This document shows, one piece after another, positions 8,964 through 17,469 of a stretch of DNA of 64,000 bases. Each line of letters starts with the position of its first letter. Positions within the stretch are counted from its first letter, which is position 1. The DNA is from JBBRBB01 sp963830175 (GTDB lineage Bacteria; Bacteroidota; Bacteroidia; Chitinophagales; Chitinophagaceae): the NCBI GenBank assembly GCA_963830175.1, contig CAWHKV010000003.1:62001-126000 (forward strand), given 5' to 3'. The notes under the pieces are model-generated. The model did not search any database, had not been told where the DNA came from, and was given only the letters and a program-made list of their open reading frames with translations. The position numbers and the translations under genes were made by a program.

Positions 8964-9646
8964 ACAGTTTAAAATGTATTGTAAAAGTGCAAACATCAGC
9001 AGGTAATAACGAAACAAGGGCAATCCAAAAATCACCATTTATTCAGAGCGGTTTATTGGTTTCAACTGCTGTTCCTGTTAATATTGAAAATGTTGACACG
9101 GACCAAATTATACCTGCCCGGTTTTTAAAAGCTACAAGTCGAGAAGGTTTTGGAAAAAATCTTTTTCGTGATTGGCGGTTTGAAAATAATGATGAATCAA
9201 AACCCAAACTCTTTCCCCTGAACGATCCGCGTTACAGCGGAAAAATTTTGGTCTCCGCAAAAAACTTTGGATCCGGCTCCTCCCGCGAACATGCTGCCTG
9301 GGCGCTTAAAGATTATGGTTTTGATGTAGTAATAAGCAGTTTTTTTGCAGACATCTTTAAAAACAATGCTCTCAATAATTTTTTGTTGCCCGTGCAGATC
9401 AGTGAAGCTTTTCTTAAAAAGATATTTGCAGCTATCGATCAGGATCCTTCGGTTGAATTGATTGTAGACTTGCCACAGCAAACCTTAACAATGCCCTCAA
9501 CAGGCGACAAAGAAACATTTGATATTTCAGCATACAAAAAAACCTGCATGTTAAATGGGTATGACGATATTGATTACCTGTTAAACATGCGCGACGAAAT
9601 TGAACAATTTGAAACAAAGCATAAAACACTAAGGCTAAATGCCTGA
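8939..9646 (+). CDS. leuD: 3-isopropylmalate dehydratase small subunit
   Basis: LeuD swivelling domain, partner of LeuC. Diagnostic motifs are ENVDTDQIIPARFLKAT, near residue 50 of this frame, and NFGSGSSREHAAWAL. From the ATG at 8939 the protein is 235 residues, about 35 longer than usual, and the first 20 residues are unlike LeuD. A GTG at 8987 would give 219 residues starting QTSAGNNETRA and avoids overlap with leuC, so the annotated start is uncertain. The 3' end overlaps leuB by 8 bp, implying translational coupling. Confidence 0.93.
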   Translation: MRCSGINLNSLKCIVKVQTSAGNNETRAIQKSPFIQSGLLVSTAVPVNIENVDTDQIIPARFLKATSREGFGKNLFRDWRFENNDESKPKLFPLNDPRYSGKILVSAKNFGSGSSREHAAWALKDYGFDVVISSFFADIFKNNALNNFLLPVQISEAFLKKIFAAIDQDPSVELIVDLPQQTLTMPSTGDKETFDISAYKKTCMLNGYDDIDYLLNMRDEIEQFETKHKTLRLNA

Positions 9647-10766
9647 ACCTATGACAAAGAATATTACCGTAATAAATGGTGATGGAATCGGGCCGGAAGT
9701 AACAGAACAGGCTATAAAGGTGTTAGACCAAATCGCGCTTCAGTTTGGTCATCAGTTTAATTATACTTATCACCTGATGGGCGCCGTTGCTATTGATAGA
9801 ACCGGCAACCCACTGCCGGATGAAACGATTGCAGCCTGCATTGATAGCGATGCGGTGTTGTTTGGTGCAATTGGTCATCCAAAATATGACAATGACCCCG
9901 CTGCAAAGGTGCGCCCGGAACAAGGGTTGCTTAAACTGCGTCAAACATTGCAGTTGTATGCAAACATTCGCCCGATTACTACTTATGCAGCATTAGAGCA
10001 CTTGTCTCCCTTAAAAGCCCGCAAATTGCAGGGAATTGATTTTATTATTTTCCGCGAGCTAACGGGTGGTATTTATTTTGGAAAAAAAGAATTGAGTGAA
10101 GATGGTAAAACCGCCTCAGATAGCAGTACTTATACAACCACAGAAATAGAACGGATAGCACATCTTGCATTCAGCTATGCGCAAAACAGAAGAAAAAAAT
10201 TAACCCTGGTTGATAAGGCAAATGTGCTTGAGACCTCTCGACTCTGGCGCAGGGTTGTTCAAAATATGGCACCACAATACAATGATGTAGGGGTGGATTA
10301 TATGTTTGTTGATAATGCAGCCATGCAACTAATTCTTAACCCTGCACAATTCGATGTGGTACTTACAGAAAATATGTTCGGAGATATTATCAGTGACGAG
10401 GCAAGTGTGTTAATAGGGTCACTGGGTTTATTGCCATCTGCTTCTATCGGTACGGGTACAGCACTGTTTGAACCTATTCATGGTTCCTATCCGCAGGCTG
10501 CTGGTAAAGATATTGCAAACCCAATAGGGTCAATACTTTCAGCAGCAATGATGCTCGATTATTTGGGTATGCCAACGGAAGCAGCGCTTATTAGAAAAGC
10601 GGTGAACTGGACACTTCAAAACAAATTCGTTACAAAAGATATTGACAGTATTAATTTTTATTTTACTTCTACCATCGGCGATTTAATTGCAGACTATATA
10701 AAGAACAAAGACCTGGCAGACATTAATAAAAATAATATTGAATTAAGAAAATCAACAATCATTTAA
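9639..10766 (+). CDS. leuB: 3-isopropylmalate dehydrogenase
   Basis: 375 residues; oxidatively decarboxylates 3-isopropylmalate with NAD+. Motifs of the isocitrate/isopropylmalate dehydrogenase family are present: INGDGIGPEVTEQA at the N-terminus, the RPEQGLLKLR segment with substrate-binding arginines, and the cofactor-side FEPIHGSYPQAAGKDIANP segment. The start could be 9639 (MPEPM) or the next Met at 9651 (MTKNITV). Followed by an 88-bp spacer that contains one copy of an inverted repeat pair flanking ilvE. Confidence 0.96.
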   Translation: MPEPMTKNITVINGDGIGPEVTEQAIKVLDQIALQFGHQFNYTYHLMGAVAIDRTGNPLPDETIAACIDSDAVLFGAIGHPKYDNDPAAKVRPEQGLLKLRQTLQLYANIRPITTYAALEHLSPLKARKLQGIDFIIFRELTGGIYFGKKELSEDGKTASDSSTYTTTEIERIAHLAFSYAQNRRKKLTLVDKANVLETSRLWRRVVQNMAPQYNDVGVDYMFVDNAAMQLILNPAQFDVVLTENMFGDIISDEASVLIGSLGLLPSASIGTGTALFEPIHGSYPQAAGKDIANPIGSILSAAMMLDYLGMPTEAALIRKAVNWTLQNKFVTKDIDSINFYFTSTIGDLIADYIKNKDLADINKNNIELRKSTII

Positions 10767-10827
10767 TCACGTGATGTGTTATACCGGTAATACTTTTCAT
10801 GGCATCCCGGTTGCGTCGCAATCACTT
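10762..10827 (+). repeat. Short interspersed repeat, copy 1 (interrupted), upstream of ilvE
   Basis: TTTAATCACGTGATGT (10762-10777, overlapping the leuB stop) and GTTGCGTCGCAATCACTT (10810-10827) are both found, reverse-complemented and directly abutting, in the spacer on the other side of ilvE (11768-11797). In this copy the two halves are separated by 32 bp that include the palindrome TACCGGTA. Function unknown. Confidence 0.6.
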
Positions 10828-10854
10828 CAAATATAAAACCTTTGGCAGCGTATT

Positions 10855-11757
10855 ATGGCAAATTATTACAACAAAGAAACCTGGCTTTATTTAAATGGTG
10901 AGTTTGTACTTGCCGCCAATGCCTCAACAGATTTTTACAGTCAGACATTGCATTACGGTTACGCCGTGTTTGAAGGTATACGGTCTTATAAAACAAGTTT
11001 AGGGGAAACCCGCATATTTAAAGCACCACAGCATTTTAAAAGATTGAAAAGATCAGCCCAGCTAATAAACATGCCGTTTAATTGGGATACGGATCAACTC
11101 ATCGCCGATACGTACACCTTACTCGAAAAAAATAATTTGCAGGATGCCTATATACGTCCCCTTGTATATGCCCCCGCAAATATGGGTTTTAACAGGAATA
11201 TTGAATCCTTTATTGTTATAGAGGTTTGGAAAATGGCTGTGTTCCTGGGCACTGATTTATTAAAAGTATTTACCTCATCATTTCAACGACCAAATGCAAA
11301 AGCATTTAAAATTGAAGCCAAGGTTTCAGGTCATTACATAAATTCAATTATGGCAAGCCAGGAAGCAAAAGCCTTAGGTTATGATGAAGCTTTATTAACC
11401 GATGCAGATAATTATGTGGCAGAAGGTCCCGGCGCCAATATGTTCTATGAAAAAGATGGTATCTTGTTTACTCCTCCATTGGGAAACATTTTACCAGGTA
11501 TTACCCGTGAGACTGTTTTTGAAATATGTGCAGAAATGAATGTACCCGTTAAAGAAAAATTATTTACAGTAGAAGAATTAAAACAAGCCGATGCAGCTTT
11601 CTTTTGCGGAACTGCCGCCGAGGTAATTGGCTGGAAAAGTCTGGATGAAACCGTTTTCCCGATGGATTGGGACCAAACCGTTAGCCGTAAAATTAAAAAT
11701 GCCTATAGCGCTTTGGTTTTAGAGGAAAATGTACTTGCGCAAATAGATACTTTATAA
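10855..11757 (+). CDS. ilvE: Branched-chain amino acid aminotransferase
   Basis: 300 residues, class IV PLP aminotransferase. It performs the last step to valine, leucine and isoleucine, using glutamate as amino donor. Fold-type IV motifs are visible: YGYAVFEGIRSYKT near residue 34, the PLP lysine at about K156 in KVSGHYINS, EGPGANMF near residue 190 and the PLP phosphate loop LPGITRETV near residue 215. It is set off from its operon neighbours by 88 bp and 66 bp, larger than most other gaps in the cluster, and both gaps carry the same repeat in opposite orientation. Confidence 0.95.
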   Translation: MANYYNKETWLYLNGEFVLAANASTDFYSQTLHYGYAVFEGIRSYKTSLGETRIFKAPQHFKRLKRSAQLINMPFNWDTDQLIADTYTLLEKNNLQDAYIRPLVYAPANMGFNRNIESFIVIEVWKMAVFLGTDLLKVFTSSFQRPNAKAFKIEAKVSGHYINSIMASQEAKALGYDEALLTDADNYVAEGPGANMFYEKDGILFTPPLGNILPGITRETVFEICAEMNVPVKEKLFTVEELKQADAAFFCGTAAEVIGWKSLDETVFPMDWDQTVSRKIKNAYSALVLEENVLAQIDTL

Positions 11758-11767
11758 TATGCTGCAC

Positions 11768-11797
11768 AAGTGTGCGACGCAACATCAGGTGATTAAA
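11768..11797 (-). repeat. Short interspersed repeat, copy 2 (inverted), downstream of ilvE
   Basis: Read on the minus strand this 30-bp stretch is TTTAATCACCTGATGT running directly into GTTGCGTCGCACACTT. It matches the two halves of the copy upstream of ilvE with one mismatch in the first 16 bases and about one indel in the second half. The uninterrupted arrangement here suggests that this is the basic form. Confidence 0.6.
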
Positions 11798-11823
11798 TTA
11801 TTGCAGATCGTAACAAAACATAA

Positions 11824-13506
11824 ATGAGCGAATTAAATAAATACTCTAAAACATTTACGCAGGATGTTACCCAGCCAGCAGCCCAGGCTATGTTATATGG
11901 CATTGGGTTAAAAGATGAAGACTTTGCAAAAGCGCAGGTAGGTATTGTAAGCATGGGTTACGACGGTAATACCTGCAACATGCACCTGAACGACCTGGCA
12001 AAAGAAGTTAAAAAGGGCGTTTGGGATAACGATCTTGTGGGATTAATTTTTAATACCATTGGCGTTAGCGATGGTATGAGTAATGGAACAGATGGCATGC
12101 GCTATTCACTTGTTAGCAGGGAGGTGATCGCTGATAGCATTGAGGCCGTTTGTGGTGCGCAATATTATGATGGAGTAATTGCCATACCGGGATGTGATAA
12201 AAATATGCCCGGCTCTGTAATTGCAATGGGGCGTTTAAACCGCCCTTCCATAATGGTATATGGTGGCACCATTGCACCGGGTCATTATAAAGGTGAAGAC
12301 CTGAATATTGTTTCTGCTTTTGAGGCACTCGGAAAAAGAATTGCCGGCGAATTGGATGAAGCAGATTTTAAGGGCATTATCATGAATAGCTGTCCTGGTG
12401 CTGGGGCATGCGGCGGAATGTATACGGCTAATACTATGGCTGCTGCCATTGAAGCTTTAGGAATGAGTTTGCCTTATTCTTCATCAAATCCGGCAATAAG
12501 CGAAGAAAAAATAAAGGAGTGCAGGGAGGCAGGTAAATACATTAAACACCTGCTTGAAAAAGATATTAAGCCATCTGATATAATGACGCGTAATGCTTTT
12601 GTGAATGCCATTACGGTGATCATGGTACTTGGAGGTTCTACTAATGCAGTGCTGCATATAATTGCTATGGCAAAAAGTGTGGGAGTCAAAATTACGCAAG
12701 ACGATTTTCAGCAGGTAAGCGACAAGGTTCCTGTGCTGGCCGACTTTAAACCCAGCGGAAAATATTTAATGCAGGATCTTCATGAACATGGGGGTGTGCC
12801 TGCCGTTATGAAATACCTTTTATCAAAAGATATGCTGCATGGCGATTGCCTTACTGTAACAGGTAAGACCATTGCTGAAAATATGGAAAGCATTCCCTCA
12901 CTTGACTTTGAAAAGCAAAAAATAATATACCCTGTAGAAAATCCTGTAAAAGCCACGGGGCATTTGCAGATACTCTATGGTAACCTTGCAGAAAAAGGCA
13001 GTGTGGCAAAAATATCTGGAAAAGAAGGCGAGAAATTTACCGGTCCAGCCCGTGTTTTCGACGGAGAAAAAAATTTAATTGCAGGCATTTCGAGTGGAAA
13101 AGTAAAGGCTGGCGATGTTATTGTAATTAAAAATGAGGGTCCGAAAGGTGCGCCAGGTATGCCTGAAATGCTGAAGCCAACTTCTGCCATTATTGGGGCA
13201 GGTCTTGGAAAAAACGTGGCATTAATAACCGATGGGAGATTTAGTGGCGGTACACATGGATTTGTTGTTGGTCATATTACGCCGGAATCTTTCGATGGGG
13301 GGTTAATTGGCTTGGTTGAAGATGATGATGTTATTGAAATTGATGCACGTAATAACAAACTTAATTTATTGGTAAGTGATGAGGAGATAGCTAATAGGCG
13401 TGCTGCGTGGCGCAAACCTGCTTTAAAAGAAACAAAGGGATTATTGTTTAAATATGCCATGTTTGTGAAAGACGCATCAGAAGGTTGTGTTACTGATGAA
13501 GCATAA
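11824..13506 (+). CDS. ilvD: Dihydroxy-acid dehydratase
   Basis: 560 residues, normal length for IlvD. Dehydrates 2,3-dihydroxy-isovalerate and -methylvalerate to the 2-oxoacids using an Fe-S cluster. Cysteines expected to bind the cluster are in YDGNTCNMHLND (about residue 51), IPGCDKNMPG (about 124) and NSCPGAGACGGMYTANTM (about 195); the C-terminal TDGRFSGGTHG motif is also intact. Part of the branched-chain cluster, between ilvE and ilvB. Confidence 0.97.
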   Translation: MSELNKYSKTFTQDVTQPAAQAMLYGIGLKDEDFAKAQVGIVSMGYDGNTCNMHLNDLAKEVKKGVWDNDLVGLIFNTIGVSDGMSNGTDGMRYSLVSREVIADSIEAVCGAQYYDGVIAIPGCDKNMPGSVIAMGRLNRPSIMVYGGTIAPGHYKGEDLNIVSAFEALGKRIAGELDEADFKGIIMNSCPGAGACGGMYTANTMAAAIEALGMSLPYSSSNPAISEEKIKECREAGKYIKHLLEKDIKPSDIMTRNAFVNAITVIMVLGGSTNAVLHIIAMAKSVGVKITQDDFQQVSDKVPVLADFKPSGKYLMQDLHEHGGVPAVMKYLLSKDMLHGDCLTVTGKTIAENMESIPSLDFEKQKIIYPVENPVKATGHLQILYGNLAEKGSVAKISGKEGEKFTGPARVFDGEKNLIAGISSGKVKAGDVIVIKNEGPKGAPGMPEMLKPTSAIIGAGLGKNVALITDGRFSGGTHGFVVGHITPESFDGGLIGLVEDDDVIEIDARNNKLNLLVSDEEIANRRAAWRKPALKETKGLLFKYAMFVKDASEGCVTDEA

Positions 13507-13545
13507 TATAAAACTGTAAGTAGCGAAAAATATAATGAACTGATC

Positions 13546-15297
13546 ATGAACGAGACTATCGAAATTAAACATGTTAAAACCCAACCAATCCAGGGTAAAA
13601 AACCTGTTGAGAATATTACCGGGAGTGAAGCTCTGCTTAAAGGGTTAATAGCTGAGGGTGTTAAAACAATATTTGGTTACCCGGGTGGCGCCATCATGCC
13701 AATTTACGATGCATTGTACGATTACGAACAACAACTTGAACACATACTGGTGCGGCATGAGCAGGGCGCCATACATGCAGCGCAAGGCTTTGCGCGCACA
13801 AGCGGGAAAACGGGAATTGTATTTGCAACCAGCGGGCCCGGTGCAACTAATTTGTTACAGGTCTTCGCAGATGCAATGATTGACAGCAATCCCATAGTTT
13901 GCATAACAGGGCAGGTGTTTGCACATTTGCTTGGGACAGATGCATTTCAGGAAACAGATGTAATAAACATCACCACACCTGTAACCAAATGGAATTATCA
14001 GGTTACGGATGCCGTAGAAATTCCTTCTGTACTTGCAAAAGCTTTTTACATTGCAAAAAGCGGTCGTCCCGGACCTGTTTTAATCGACATTACAAAAAAT
14101 GCACAGTTACAGAAATTTGATTTTGAAGGATACAAACCCTGTAACCACATAAGGAGTTATCGCCCTAAGCCCATTGTTCGCAAAGAATATATTGAAGAGG
14201 CTGCAACACTAATAAACAATGCTGAGAAGCCTTTCGTGATTTTTGGTCAGGGGGTTATTATAGGTAAAGCCGAAGAAGAATTTAAAGCATTTATACAAAA
14301 AGGTAACCTTCCCGCCGCGTGGACCATTTTGGGTTTAAGCGCATTACCAACAGATCACCCACTTAATGTAGGGATGTTAGGAATGCATGGTAATTACGGA
14401 CCCAATGTTTTAACCAATGAATGCGATGTTTTGATCGCCGTTGGTATGCGTTTCGACGACAGGGTTACAGGAAGGTTAGATAAGTATGCGAAGCAGGCCA
14501 AAATCATTCACCTTGATATAGACCCTTCTGAAATTGACAAGAATGTTAAGGCTACAGTGCCTGTGTGGGGCGATTGTAAAGAAACCCTGCCATTACTTAC
14601 TTCCTTAATTGATGAAAGAAAAAATACAGCATGGCTTCAAAGATTTTATGATCATACAAGGGAAGAAAACGAACAGGTAATTTACGACGAGCTCCATCCA
14701 AAGAAAGATGAAATGAGCATGGGTGAAGTTATCGATGCCTTAAATGAACTTACAAACGGCGACGCGGTAATTGTTAGTGATGTTGGTCAACACCAAATGG
14801 TGGCCTGCAGGTATGCTAAATTTAACCAGTCCAGAAGTAAAGTTACCTCAGGAGGCTTGGGCACTATGGGCTTTGCTTTACCAGCCGCAATTGGTGCTAA
14901 ATATGGGGCACCCGGCAGAACAGTGGTGGCAATAATTGGTGATGGAGGCATGCAAATGACCATACAGGAACTAGGTACCATCATGCAATTCGGCACTGCC
15001 GTAAAAGTTATTATTTTAAACAATCGCTTTTTAGGCATGGTGCGCCAATGGCAAGAGCTTTTTCATTCAAAAAGATATTCATTTGTAAATATTCAAAGTC
15101 CTGATTTTGTTGCAGTGGCAAAAGGCTATCATATCAATGGTAAATTGGTTGAAGAAAGAAAGGATTTAAAAAATGCTTTAAAAGAAATGCTGGATCACGA
15201 TGGTCCGTACCTGCTTGAAATTATGGTCGGAAAAGAAAACAACGTTTTTCCTATGGTTCCGCAGGGTTGCAGTGTTTCAGAAATAAGGTTGAAATAA
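13546..15297 (+). CDS. ilvB: Acetolactate synthase large (catalytic) subunit
   Basis: 583 residues, TPP-dependent enzyme with N-terminal pyrimidine-binding, central and C-terminal pyrophosphate-binding domains. Visible are GYPGGAIMPIYDAL with the neighbouring HEQGAIHAAQGFAR containing the catalytic Glu, and the TPP/Mg motif GDGGMQMTIQELGT ending in ILNNRFLGMVRQW. It makes 2-acetolactate from two pyruvates, or acetohydroxybutyrate with 2-oxobutyrate. The regulatory subunit gene follows after 21 bp. Confidence 0.97.
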   Translation: MNETIEIKHVKTQPIQGKKPVENITGSEALLKGLIAEGVKTIFGYPGGAIMPIYDALYDYEQQLEHILVRHEQGAIHAAQGFARTSGKTGIVFATSGPGATNLLQVFADAMIDSNPIVCITGQVFAHLLGTDAFQETDVINITTPVTKWNYQVTDAVEIPSVLAKAFYIAKSGRPGPVLIDITKNAQLQKFDFEGYKPCNHIRSYRPKPIVRKEYIEEAATLINNAEKPFVIFGQGVIIGKAEEEFKAFIQKGNLPAAWTILGLSALPTDHPLNVGMLGMHGNYGPNVLTNECDVLIAVGMRFDDRVTGRLDKYAKQAKIIHLDIDPSEIDKNVKATVPVWGDCKETLPLLTSLIDERKNTAWLQRFYDHTREENEQVIYDELHPKKDEMSMGEVIDALNELTNGDAVIVSDVGQHQMVACRYAKFNQSRSKVTSGGLGTMGFALPAAIGAKYGAPGRTVVAIIGDGGMQMTIQELGTIMQFGTAVKVIILNNRFLGMVRQWQELFHSKRYSFVNIQSPDFVAVAKGYHINGKLVEERKDLKNALKEMLDHDGPYLLEIMVGKENNVFPMVPQGCSVSEIRLK

Positions 15298-15318
15298 TTT
15301 ATTTTAAAAGTTTATAAA

Positions 15319-15921
15319 ATGAGCACAGAACCTGAAAGGGTAGAATATACTATAACCGTGTATACAGAAAACCAAATCGGTTTACTTAACAGGATTGCCA
15401 TTATTTTTTCAAGAAGAAAGATAAGTGTAGTAAGTCTGAATACATCACCTTCTGAAGTAGAAAATATTCACCGTTTTACTATTGTAATTCATGAAACAGA
15501 AGATGTGGTAAGAAAGCTTTGCCGTCAAATTGAAAAACAGGTGGAAGTGCTGAAAGCATTTTATAACACCGACGAAGAAATCATTTGGCAGGAAATGGCA
15601 TTGTATAAAGTGCCAACGGAAGAAATTACTGAAAGGGTAAAAGTAGAAAGGCTGCTTCGGCAGTTTGGTGCCCGTGCTGTTGTAATAAGAAAAGATTATA
15701 CCGTATTTGAAACCACAGGACACCGCGAAGAAACCGAAGGCTTAATTAAAGCGCTTGAACCTTATGGTTTAATTGAATTTGTTCGCACAGCACGCGTGGC
15801 AATCATTAAAGACAGTAATGGTTTTCACGAAAGACTTAAAGAATTTGAGCAGGCAGAGCCGGGGGAAGATGTGGTTGAAAATGAATTTCTGAATAAACAG
15901 GAAGAAGTATTTTCTATGTAA
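15319..15921 (+). CDS. ilvN: Acetolactate synthase small (regulatory) subunit
   Basis: 200 residues. An N-terminal ACT domain (about 8-85; YTITVYTENQIGLLNRIAII) binds the end-product amino acid and confers feedback control on IlvB; the rest (about 90-165) is the second ACT-like domain of the small subunit. Slightly longer than E. coli IlvH (163 residues) owing to an acidic C-terminal tail. The symbol ilvH would be equally acceptable. Transcribed with ilvB. Confidence 0.95.
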   Translation: MSTEPERVEYTITVYTENQIGLLNRIAIIFSRRKISVVSLNTSPSEVENIHRFTIVIHETEDVVRKLCRQIEKQVEVLKAFYNTDEEIIWQEMALYKVPTEEITERVKVERLLRQFGARAVVIRKDYTVFETTGHREETEGLIKALEPYGLIEFVRTARVAIIKDSNGFHERLKEFEQAEPGEDVVENEFLNKQEEVFSM

Positions 15922-15929
15922 AAAATTAT

Positions 15930-16295
15930 ATGCAGGTACAGGAAGTAATACCCATTTTAAGAATTTTTGATGCGGATAAAGCGCGGGAATTTTATATTGA
16001 ATGGCTTGGATTTAAGTTAGATTGGGACCATGTATTTGAGTCCGGAATGCCTATATACATGCAGGTTTCAAGAGAAGGCATAAGCTTACATCTTAGTGAA
16101 CATCATGGCGATTGTTCTCCTGGAGCGCGGGTGTACATTACTTGTACAGGTTTGAAAGATTTTCACCAGCAGCTCATTGGTAAAAAATATAAATACAACA
16201 AACCGGGCATTGAAAAAACGTTTCATAATACCTGGTGTATGGAAGTTATAGACCCGTTTGGAAACAGGTTAACTTTTAATGAAAACATTATTTAA
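15930..16295 (+). CDS. Glyoxalase / bleomycin-resistance superfamily protein in the ilv cluster
   Basis: 121 residues forming one vicinal-oxygen-chelate domain: two beta-alpha-beta-beta-beta halves, with IPILRIFDADKAREFYIEWLGF at the start and VIDPFGNRLTFNE at the end. Possible metal ligands are the His residues in LHLSEHHGD and the Glu/Asp near the C-terminus. The family covers glyoxalase I, dioxygenases and antibiotic-binding proteins, so a substrate cannot be assigned. It starts 8 bp after ilvN and is followed 51 bp later by ilvC, so it is clearly co-transcribed with branched-chain synthesis genes. Confidence 0.85.
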   Translation: MQVQEVIPILRIFDADKAREFYIEWLGFKLDWDHVFESGMPIYMQVSREGISLHLSEHHGDCSPGARVYITCTGLKDFHQQLIGKKYKYNKPGIEKTFHNTWCMEVIDPFGNRLTFNENII

Positions 16296-16346
16296 AAAAA
16301 ATAAATTAAATTATCTCTTCGTCAAAAAATCAATCAATTAAAAATC

Positions 16347-17399
16347 ATGGCAAAATTAAATTTCGGCGGTGTTGAAGAAAATGTTGTTACCCGCGATGAG
16401 TTTCCACTTAGCAAAGCCCAGGAAGTATTAAAGGATGAAACGGTGGCCATTATTGGCTATGGCGTTCAGGGACCGGGACAGGCTTTAAACCAGCGTGACA
16501 ATGGCATTAATGTAATCGTTGGTCAGCGTAAAAATTCCAAAACATGGGATAAAGCAAAAGCTGATGGTTTTGTAGAAGGCGAAACACTGTTTGAAATTGA
16601 AGAAGCTTTAAAAAGAGGAACCATTATTTGTTATTTATTAAGCGATGCCGCTCAATTGGAATTATGGCCAATGGTTCAAAATCATTTAACACCAGGCAAA
16701 GCATTATATTTTTCCCATGGCTTTGGTATAACATTCAATGAACAAACAGGAATTATTCCTCCCAAGGATGTAGATGTATTTCTTGTTGCACCAAAAGGTT
16801 CAGGAACTTCTCTTAGAAGAATGTTTCTACAGGGTCGCGGACTAAACAGTTCATATGCCATATACCAGGATGCAACGGGCAAAGCCAAAGACAGGGTTAT
16901 TGCATTGGGTATTGCGGTAGGAAGCGGTTATTTATTTGAAACAGATTTTCGTAAAGAGGTATTCAGCGATCTTACCGGCGAACGGGGTACATTAATGGGC
17001 GCTATACAGGGAATTTTCGCAGCCCAATACCAGGTACTTCGCAGCAAAGGACATACACCGTCCGAAGCATTTAATGAAACAGTGGAAGAGCTCACACAAT
17101 CGCTCATGCCTTTGGTTGCAGAAAATGGTATGGACTGGATGTACGCTAATTGCAGCACCACCGCACAACGTGGCGCACTGGATTGGTGGAAGCGTTTTCG
17201 CGATGCAACCCTGCCTGTGTTTAACGAGCTTTATGAAAGTGTTGCCGCAGGAAAAGAAAGTCAGCGTTCAATAGACAGTAACAGCCAGAAAGATTACAGG
17301 GAAAAGCTGGAAGAAGAGTTAAAAGAATTGCGCGAAAGTGAAATGTGGCAGGCAGGAAAAACAGTGAGAAGTTTACGTCCTGAAAACCAGGAAAAATAA
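16347..17399 (+). CDS. ilvC: Ketol-acid reductoisomerase
   Basis: 350 residues. It isomerises and reduces acetolactate or acetohydroxybutyrate to the dihydroxy acids with NAD(P)H. An N-terminal Rossmann domain shows GYGVQGPGQALNQRDNG at about 38-54 and the cofactor-specificity loop GQRKNSKTW. The C-terminal helical knotted domain follows, with acidic metal ligands in the FETDFRKEVFSDLTGERG segment. Last gene of the cluster; a strong terminator lies directly downstream. Confidence 0.97.
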   Translation: MAKLNFGGVEENVVTRDEFPLSKAQEVLKDETVAIIGYGVQGPGQALNQRDNGINVIVGQRKNSKTWDKAKADGFVEGETLFEIEEALKRGTIICYLLSDAAQLELWPMVQNHLTPGKALYFSHGFGITFNEQTGIIPPKDVDVFLVAPKGSGTSLRRMFLQGRGLNSSYAIYQDATGKAKDRVIALGIAVGSGYLFETDFRKEVFSDLTGERGTLMGAIQGIFAAQYQVLRSKGHTPSEAFNETVEELTQSLMPLVAENGMDWMYANCSTTAQRGALDWWKRFRDATLPVFNELYESVAAGKESQRSIDSNSQKDYREKLEEELKELRESEMWQAGKTVRSLRPENQEK

Positions 17400-17412
17400 C
17401 TCGAAATATAAT

Positions 17413-17463
17413 ATCCGCAGTACTGGTGTTTTCTAAAAATGCCTTCCTGCGGATTTTTCTTTC
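17413..17463 (+). terminator. Terminator of the leu/ilv cluster
   Basis: An 8-bp perfect outer stem ATCCGCAG / CTGCGGAT encloses an inner stem GGTGTTTT / AAAATGCC (with two G-U pairs), and is followed by TTTTCTTTCT. It starts 14 bases after the ilvC stop, so it ends the ten-gene transcript. It also lies just past the 3' end of the convergent gene at 17470. Confidence 0.8.
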
Positions 17464-17469
17464 TAATAC

